From contig DFKO01000076.1 of the NCBI GenBank assembly GCA_002373855.1, positions 1-5,178 of the forward strand: a DNA stretch of 5,178 nt, read 5' to 3'. Below are positions 1 to 3,517 of this stretch, one piece after another (the first letter of the stretch is position 1; the number at the start of each line of letters is the position of its first letter). A program made the translations under genes and the position numbers. The stretch is from Lachnospiraceae bacterium UBA3643. GTDB lineage: Bacteria > Bacillota > Clostridia > Lachnospirales > Lachnospiraceae. The notes below the pieces were generated by a model that saw only the letters and a program-made list of their open reading frames with translations, was not told the origin of the DNA and did no database searches.

Positions 1-729
1 TTCAGACTGACACCTGAGGAAATAATAGAGGCCTGTACCGAAAAGACGAAAGTCCTCGTACTGCCCTTCCCCAACAATCCTACAGGTGCCATCATGGAGA
101 GAGAGGATCTTGAAAAGATCGCCAGGGTCATCGAGGAGAAAGACTTATTTGTCATCTCCGATGAGATCTACTCAGAGCTCTCCTACAAGGATCAGCATGT
201 CTCAATCGTCGAGATGCCCGGCATGAAGGAGCGGACCATACTGATAAACGGTTTCTCAAAAGCATATGCCATGACAGGATGGAGACTCGGATACGCATGC
301 GGTCCCGAGGAGGTCATCTCCCAGATGACCAAGATCCATCAGTTCTGCATCATGTGTGCTCCGACTACCAGCCAGTATGCTGCCATAGAAGCTCTTAAAA
401 ACGGAGATGACGATGTGGCAAAGATGAGGGATGCATACAATCAGAGGAGGAGATTCCTCATGAATGCCTTTAAGGAGATGGGACTTGAGTGCTTTGAGCC
501 CTACGGAGCCTTTTATGTATTCCCCTGCATTAAAGAGTTTGGCATGACCAGTGATGAGTTTGCCACCAGACTCCTTAAGGAGGAAAAGGTAGCAGTCGTA
601 CCGGGTACAGCATTTGGCGACTGCGGAGAGGGATTCCTGCGTATCTCCTATGCATACTCGATAGACAATCTTAAAGTTGCTCTGTCCCGTATCAGCAATT
701 TCATAGAAAGACTTCGCAGCGAGAAATAA
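1..729 (+). CDS. Class I/II PLP-dependent aminotransferase, C-terminal part (5' truncated by window edge)
   Basis: The reading frame is open from base 1, so the first ATG at 94 is internal. The 242 visible residues are roughly the last 60% of a fold-type I aminotransferase of about 390 residues. Visible landmarks, numbered in the fragment: the NNPTGA cofactor/substrate loop at 25-30, SDEIY at 53-57 (Asp and Tyr contacting the PLP ring), and the Schiff-base lysine in SKAYAMTGWRLGY (Lys87, codon 259-261). The arginine of LRISYA (Arg214) matches the family's substrate alpha-carboxylate-binding Arg. The CAPTTSQYAAIEAL segment resembles PatA/aspartate-aminotransferase-like clostridial proteins. 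It should transfer an amino group between an amino acid and a 2-oxo acid in the cytoplasm; the substrate cannot be read from the sequence, so no symbol is given. It ends 3 nt before trmL and is probably cotranscribed with it. The family is certain, the substrate is not. Confidence 0.93.
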   Translation, partial: FRLTPEEIIEACTEKTKVLVLPFPNNPTGAIMEREDLEKIARVIEEKDLFVISDEIYSELSYKDQHVSIVEMPGMKERTILINGFSKAYAMTGWRLGYACGPEEVISQMTKIHQFCIMCAPTTSQYAAIEALKNGDDDVAKMRDAYNQRRRFLMNAFKEMGLECFEPYGAFYVFPCIKEFGMTSDEFATRLLKEEKVAVVPGTAFGDCGEGFLRISYAYSIDNLKVALSRISNFIERLRSEK

Positions 730-732
730 ATA

Positions 733-1224
733 ATGAATATAGTACTCCATCAGCCGGAGATACCGGCCAATACCGGAAATATAGGCAGGACCTGTGTGGC
801 CACCGGCACAAAACTGCATCTCATAGAACCTCTTGGTTTTCGCATCGATGAAAAGCAGATAAAGCGTGCCGGCATGGACTACTGGGATAAACTCGATTAC
901 ACCAGATATATCAACTACGAGGATTTCCTCATAAAGAATCCCGGAGCTAAGATCTGGTATGCCACCACAAAGGCTGAAAAGACGTATACTGATGTGTCTT
1001 ATTCGGAAAATGATTTCATAATGTTTGGTAAAGAGAGCGCCGGCATACCTGAGGAAATACTTGTGGAAAACAGGGAATCATGTATCAGGATACCGATGCT
1101 CCCGGATATCAGATCTCTTAACCTTTCCAACTCTGTAGCAATAGTTTTATATGAAACCCTGCGCCAGACAGGGTTTAAAGATCTTGAATCAAAAGGTGAG
1201 CTCCACAGACTGACCTGGAAATAG
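733..1224 (+). CDS. trmL: tRNA (cytidine/uridine-34 2'-O)-methyltransferase TrmL
   Basis: This 163-residue protein is a SPOUT-class (trefoil-knot) RNA methyltransferase of the TrmL/YibK family, whose E. coli member is about 157 residues. The family methylates the ribose 2'-OH of wobble nucleotide 34 in leucine tRNAs using S-adenosylmethionine, as a cytoplasmic homodimer. The three conserved blocks are present: N-terminal PEIPANTGNIGRTC (residues 8-21, with the Asn and Arg expected of the family), FGKESAGIP at 98-106, and the knot/SAM-binding stretch IPMLPDIRSLNLSNSVA at 120-136. The protein is full length with no extra RNA-binding domain, as is normal for TrmL. Its start lies 3 nt after the aminotransferase stop and lacks a clear Shine-Dalgarno (only GCGAGAAA upstream), suggesting translational coupling. 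TrmL genes sit beside varied neighbours, so the context adds little about function. Confidence 0.95.
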   Translation: MNIVLHQPEIPANTGNIGRTCVATGTKLHLIEPLGFRIDEKQIKRAGMDYWDKLDYTRYINYEDFLIKNPGAKIWYATTKAEKTYTDVSYSENDFIMFGKESAGIPEEILVENRESCIRIPMLPDIRSLNLSNSVAIVLYETLRQTGFKDLESKGELHRLTWK

Positions 1225-2238
1225 ATGGATACATACTTATCAAGAGACAATTTCAAATGTTTTAAGGGATATCTCGCGATATGCGTTTTTATCCATCACC
1301 TCTTTCAGTTCACGGGACTGTTCTGGGATACGTTTATAGGCTACCCTATGTATCTCCTCGGACATTTTGCCGTGATACTTTTTTTGTTTGCATCAGGATT
1401 CGGACTGGGCTCGTCAGTCCTGGCTAAACCTGAGTCGTATATAAAAGAGTTTCCTAAAAAGAGGCTCCTGCCGTATTATGTGACATATTTATTTTTTGTG
1501 GCTCTGTATGTGATATACGAGTTTAAATGGGGCAGCGGTATCACCGGCTCACTCCTGCTCAGGTCGTTATTTTACGGAGGTACTTATATCAGCTTTGGAT
1601 GGTATCTTCAGCTTACCCTTGTACTTTATATTGTCTTTTATCTCATATTCAGATTATTTAAAAAGACAGGTGTGCGGCTGTTTTGTCTCTGGCTGTTTGT
1701 GGTCCTCTTTATGGGTATCAGCTTTATGATTTATCCGCCGGAAAGCAATTACATATACGTATTTGCTTTTGTGGTCGGCATCAGCCTGGCATATTTAAAA
1801 AACAGGATCGTGGAGTTTCTCTCCCGTCATCCGTATATGGCATTTATATTTATGACAGCATGCTTTTGCATCTTTACGATCGTCAGAGTGCTCATACTCT
1901 TTAGATTAAAAGAGCAGATATACGGATCCCGTGCATACGGCCTTTTGTATCTGTGTGCCATGATTATTTCTGACACATTCCTGATATTTATGATCGTCAC
2001 TCTGCTATGTGTCATAAACAGGCTGGCACCTAATGTGATAGACAATCCGGTCAGCAGGTTCCTCGGCAGGTATTCCCTCGAGATGTATGCCGTGCAGGGA
2101 CTGGTGCTGAGAGTACTAAACGGTGTGATTAAAAATCCATATGCATATATACTGGGATGCGGATGCGTGGTGATCGTATCAGCCGTCATACTTAACAAGG
2201 CAGTTGCTTTTATGACGGCCCGTATAAAGACTGTGTAG
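1225..2238 (+). CDS. Acyltransferase-3 family integral membrane protein
   Basis: This 337-residue, strongly hydrophobic protein has about ten predicted membrane segments by eye. The N-terminal pattern FKGYLAICVFIHHLFQ (residues 13-28) matches the first helix of the acyltransferase-3 (OatA/WecH/NodX-like) family, in which a histidine at this position is functionally important; here it is His24 or His25. It is followed by the typical FLFASGFGLG and a basic loop (PKKRLLPYYVTY) equivalent to the family's 'FFlSGyl...kR..rllP.y' signature, then FGWYLQLTLVLY, equivalent to the 'WfL' block. Such proteins move acyl groups, usually acetyl, onto cell-surface sugars or lipids. The acceptor here is unknown, and no partner glycan genes are in view. 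The ATG directly abuts the trmL stop (TAGATG) with no good ribosome site, implying coupled translation and operon membership. Use of ATA and AGG codons resembles the two genes before it and differs from the genes to the right. Confidence 0.82.
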   Translation: MDTYLSRDNFKCFKGYLAICVFIHHLFQFTGLFWDTFIGYPMYLLGHFAVILFLFASGFGLGSSVLAKPESYIKEFPKKRLLPYYVTYLFFVALYVIYEFKWGSGITGSLLLRSLFYGGTYISFGWYLQLTLVLYIVFYLIFRLFKKTGVRLFCLWLFVVLFMGISFMIYPPESNYIYVFAFVVGISLAYLKNRIVEFLSRHPYMAFIFMTACFCIFTIVRVLILFRLKEQIYGSRAYGLLYLCAMIISDTFLIFMIVTLLCVINRLAPNVIDNPVSRFLGRYSLEMYAVQGLVLRVLNGVIKNPYAYILGCGCVVIVSAVILNKAVAFMTARIKTV

Positions 2239-2284
2239 AACTTTACACCTGTTTTTGCGTATGTTTTGAACAAAATGACAATAA

Positions 2285-2298
2285 AACGACTGTTTCAA
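2285..2298 (+). repeat. 14-bp element repeated exactly upstream of pflB (copy 1)
   Basis: AACGACTGTTTCAA occurs here, 47-60 bp after the acyltransferase stop and about 160 bp upstream of the SCP2-like gene. It recurs identically at 3476-3489 in the pflB leader, where it is the right half of a palindrome. Here the matching left arm is absent (TGACAATAAA precedes it). It may be a regulatory half-site or binding element; its role is unproven. Confidence 0.4.
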
Positions 2299-2347
2299 TA
2301 GGTAATTATTATAAAATGTATTAGTAGAATTTGTGATTTTTTAAAGA

Positions 2348-2394
2348 TATAATTTCCGTGTAATATATAAAATACGAAAGTTTTATGTTAAAAT
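2348..2394 (+). promoter_or_regulatory. Candidate promoter -10 elements for the SCP2-like gene
   Basis: Two -10 candidates lie in this very AT-rich gap. One is a perfect TATAAT at 2348-2353 without a recognisable -35 at 16-18 bp. The other is an extended -10, TG-T-TAAAAT, at 2386-2394, which can work with a weak -35. The second would start transcription near 2401, just before the leader hairpin. I cannot decide between them. A promoter somewhere here is likely because the next gene differs in codon style from the upstream operon and has its own terminator. Confidence 0.4.
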
Positions 2395-2404
2395 CCAATT
2401 AACA

Positions 2405-2433
2405 TTTGGCAATAAAGCCAAAAAAATTTTTTT
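2405..2433 (+). promoter_or_regulatory. 5'-leader hairpin followed by A/T tract, SCP2-like gene
   Basis: TTTGGC (2405-2410) and GCCAAA (2417-2422) form a perfect 6-bp stem around an AATAAA loop. Four A residues and seven T residues (2427-2433) follow. It could be a weak attenuator/terminator, although the T run starts 4 nt after the stem. It could also be a 5' mRNA-stabilising hairpin if transcription starts near 2401. The acyltransferase operon has no better terminator, so it may serve as that operon's end too. Confidence 0.35.
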
Positions 2434-2456
2434 AAAAGAAAGGGATGGACAAGGAC

Positions 2457-2936
2457 ATGACTTACAGCGAAATTTACACTTATGTTAAGAGCGCAGTTGC
2501 CAAGAAAAACGTTAAGAAGCTCGGCAACGTTGCAATCTCAATCTACGTTACAGACGAGGGAGCTACAGGCGAGTTTTACATCGCAGTTAAAGACGGCGAG
2601 CTCGAGATTGAGAACTTCAAGTATGAGGATTACACAGCTCATCTTTCAATCAGCAGCGCAGATCTCAAGAAGATTGTAGACGGCAAGAAGGTTTCATACA
2701 GCTTTGATGACGGAGACGATGCTCAGGGCAAGGCTCTCATCGCAGCTCTTGTAGCAACAGCACCTGCAAAGGCTCCTGCCAAGGCAGAGGCTAAGAAGGC
2801 ACCTGCTAAGAAAGCACCTGCAAAGAAAGCAGCTCCCGCTAAGAAGGCTGAGGAGAAGAAAGCAGAAGCACCCAAGGCTGAAGCAAAGAAAGCAGAGCCT
2901 GCTAAGAAGGCACCTGCAAAGAAGGCTTCTAAATAA
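2457..2936 (+). CDS. SCP2-like (sterol-carrier-fold) small protein with histone H1-like Ala/Lys/Pro tail
   Basis: This cytoplasmic protein of 159 residues has two parts. Residues 1 to about 100 look like an SCP2/sterol-carrier fold: alternating strand patterns (VAISIYVTD, GEFYIAVKDGELEIE), then HLSISSADLKKIVDGKK, which matches the family's 'sl..s..dl..l..Gk' region. SCP2 domains bind lipids or other hydrophobic ligands; the ligand and role here are unknown. Residues 102-159 form a low-complexity tail of 23 Ala, 20 Lys, 8 Pro, 6 Glu and 1 Ser, built on an APAKKA-type repeat as in histone H1 and bacterial H1-like proteins. It is probably disordered and basic. The ATG at 2457 (MTYSEIY) is preferred because the purine run AAAGAAAGGG ends directly at the other in-frame ATG (2445), leaving it no spacing; even so the spacing to 2457, about 12 nt, is long. 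The gene uses no ATA codons and mostly AAG for Lys, suggesting high expression. It is monocistronic, ending in a terminator. Confidence 0.75.
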   Translation: MTYSEIYTYVKSAVAKKNVKKLGNVAISIYVTDEGATGEFYIAVKDGELEIENFKYEDYTAHLSISSADLKKIVDGKKVSYSFDDGDDAQGKALIAALVATAPAKAPAKAEAKKAPAKKAPAKKAAPAKKAEEKKAEAPKAEAKKAEPAKKAPAKKASK

Positions 2937-2952
2937 TATAGAAACAGCAAAT

Positions 2953-2980
2953 AAAAAAAGCCGCGCATGCGGCTTTTTTT
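2953..2980. terminator. Bidirectional intrinsic terminator between convergent genes
   Basis: A run of seven A residues (2953-2959), GCCGC, a GCAT loop, GCGGC (2969-2973) and a run of seven T residues (2974-2980) form a perfect 12-bp stem with a GC core. Read from either strand, the stem ends in a U run. It lies 16 nt past the SCP2-like stop and 17 nt past the end of the minus-strand DUF1858 gene, so it can end both transcripts. Confidence 0.93.
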
Positions 2981-2997
2981 ATTGCCTGATATTAAGA

Positions 2998-3186
2998 TTA
3001 TCCGTTAACCTTTGCAAGAAGGTCATTTACGTCAATGCCGTGTACCATGGCAGCTTCCTCAAGGGTCTCGCCCTGGGATGCGGGACATCCGAGACAGTGC
3101 ATACCGATCTCAAGGAGAGCAGGTGCGATGTCGGGGTTGATCATGAGTGCTTCGCCGATTGTTGTATCTTTTGTTATCTCAGCCAT
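2998..3186 (-). CDS. DUF1858 domain small CxxC protein (putative redox/Fe-S-associated)
   Basis: This is a complete 62-residue protein consisting of a single DUF1858 domain, found in anaerobes both as a stand-alone protein and fused to larger redox proteins. Visible signatures are [11 protein letters not shown] (residues 4-14), [19 protein letters not shown] (17-35) with the Cys31/Cys34 CxxC pair, and the downstream [13 protein letters not shown] (40-52). The cysteine pair could form a disulfide or bind a metal or cluster; the biochemical role of the family is not established, so no function is assigned. The ATG at 3184-3186 has a good ribosome site, GGAGG at plus-strand 3195-3199, with 8-nt spacing. 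It is divergent from pflB and converges on the SCP2-like gene through the shared terminator. Its neighbourhood next to an oxygen-sensitive glycyl-radical enzyme fits an anaerobic redox role, but that is inference. Confidence 0.9.
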   Translation of the reverse strand: MAEITKDTTIGEALMINPDIAPALLEIGMHCLGCPASQGETLEEAAMVHGIDVNDLLAKVNG

Positions 3187-3227
3187 TTTATTATCCTCCG
3201 TATTTATTTCTTTTTTAAACCGTAGAT

Positions 3228-3256
3228 ATCATTACATATTTTTCCCCAAATTACAA
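3228..3256 (-). promoter_or_regulatory. Candidate promoter of the DUF1858 gene
   Basis: On the minus strand, TTGTAA (plus 3251-3256) stands 17 bp from AATGAT (plus 3228-3233), which is preceded by TGT as in an extended -10. Transcription would begin near 3221, giving a 5' leader of about 35 nt. Each hexamer matches consensus at four of six positions, so this is a tentative call. Confidence 0.35.
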
Positions 3257-3391
3257 TGTGGATTTTTTTATAACGAAGATGACAGAGTTGACATAAAAAT
3301 AATATGTAAATCATAACTTAACAAATTCTTAAACTTTTGAGAAAAATCCTTAAAAAAAGCCATTAAAAGAAGCAGAAAATCCAAATCCGTA

Positions 3392-3420
3392 TTGAATAAA
3401 ATTTTTTTGGTGGTTATAAT
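3392..3420 (+). promoter_or_regulatory. Strong sigma-70/sigma-A type promoter of pflB
   Basis: TTGAAT (3392-3397) and a perfect TATAAT (3415-3420) are separated by the ideal 17 bp, with A/T tracts upstream. The predicted start is about 3427, giving a leader of roughly 90 nt before the pflB ATG that contains both palindromes. A strong promoter suits an abundant fermentation enzyme. Confidence 0.75.
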
Positions 3421-3435
3421 TATTAGGCACGGCAT

Positions 3436-3450
3436 CTGTCGTAATGACAG
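3436..3450 (+). promoter_or_regulatory. Palindrome 1 in pflB leader (possible operator or RNA hairpin)
   Basis: CTGTC and GACAG form a perfect 5-bp inverted repeat around GTAAT. The core GTCGTAATGAC is the same as the reverse-complemented core of palindrome 2 except for one central base. Its centre lies about 16 bp downstream of the predicted transcription start, a typical repressor position. The regulator is not identified. Confidence 0.5.
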
Positions 3451-3465
3451 TTTTAAATCCGCGTA

Positions 3466-3486
3466 AAACAGTCATAACGACTGTTT
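3466..3486 (+). promoter_or_regulatory. Palindrome 2 in pflB leader (possible operator or RNA hairpin)
   Basis: AAACAGTC (3466-3473) and GACTGTTT (3479-3486) form a perfect 8-bp inverted repeat around ATAAC. The centre is 33 bp, about three helical turns, from that of palindrome 1, so two bound dimers would lie on the same DNA face. In RNA it would be a stable-looking hairpin 17 nt before the ribosome site. Confidence 0.55.
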
Positions 3487-3489
3487 CAA
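3476..3489 (+). repeat. 14-bp element shared with the SCP2-like gene's upstream region (copy 2)
   Basis: AACGACTGTTTCAA here is identical to 2285-2298. It covers part of the loop, the right arm of palindrome 2 and three bases beyond it, so the identity runs past the palindrome itself. Confidence 0.4.
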
Positions 3490-3503
3490 AAATATACTTT
3501 TAT

Positions 3504-3509
3504 AGGAGG
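3504..3509 (+). promoter_or_regulatory. Ribosome binding site of pflB
   Basis: A perfect AGGAGG stands 8 nt before the ATG at 3518. This is the best ribosome site in the window on the plus strand and fixes the start of pflB. Confidence 0.9.
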
Positions 3510-3517
3510 CATTTCAA

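Larger units (their letters stand above)
3187..3517. other. Divergent AT-rich control region between DUF1858 gene and pflB
   Basis: This 331-bp gene-free stretch separates two divergently transcribed genes. It holds a ribosome site and a candidate promoter for the minus-strand gene on its left. On the right are a near-consensus promoter, two related palindromes and a strong ribosome site for pflB. The middle (about 3295-3390) is A/T-rich with oligo-A and oligo-T runs and no structure I can interpret. A TTGACA at 3288-3293 followed 18 bp later by CATAAC (3312-3317) could be an additional upstream promoter for pflB, but the -10 is poor. Confidence 0.8.

Noticed and set aside
256..819. Long minus-strand frame opposite the aminotransferase and trmL
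   Set aside because: The plus-strand genes here are certain from conserved catalytic motifs; the antisense frame shows no recognisable domain or ribosome site.
1827..2273. Minus-strand frame opposite the acyltransferase C-terminus
   Set aside because: It is a shadow of a membrane protein gene, without family resemblance or ribosome site.
2239..2280. Possible intrinsic terminator directly after the acyltransferase gene (TTTT-GAAC-AAAA)
   Set aside because: Only four A-T pairs around a 4-nt loop with no GC core and no following T run; too weak to call.
2723..2968. Minus-strand frame encoding a hydrophobic Phe/Ala/Leu-rich protein
   Set aside because: It is the exact antisense of the Ala/Lys/Pro repeat tail (AAG/GCA codons read backwards give Phe/Leu/Ala), has no ribosome site, and reads through the terminator.
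3288..3305. TTGACA at 3288 paired with TAATAT at 3300 as a promoter
   Set aside because: Spacing is only 6 bp; an 18-bp alternative (CATAAC) has a weak -10, while the TTGAAT/TATAAT promoter further right is much better.
3035..3316. Plus-strand frames antisense to the DUF1858 gene
   Set aside because: The minus-strand protein matches a known domain throughout its length and has GGAGG at good spacing; the plus-strand frames have neither.
3351..3375. Oligo-A/AGCC region near 3355 that resembles half of a terminator
   Set aside because: No complementary GGCT arm followed by T residues is found nearby.
3466..3486. Palindrome 2 as an intrinsic terminator
   Set aside because: The stem is followed by CAAAAATA rather than a T run on the plus strand.
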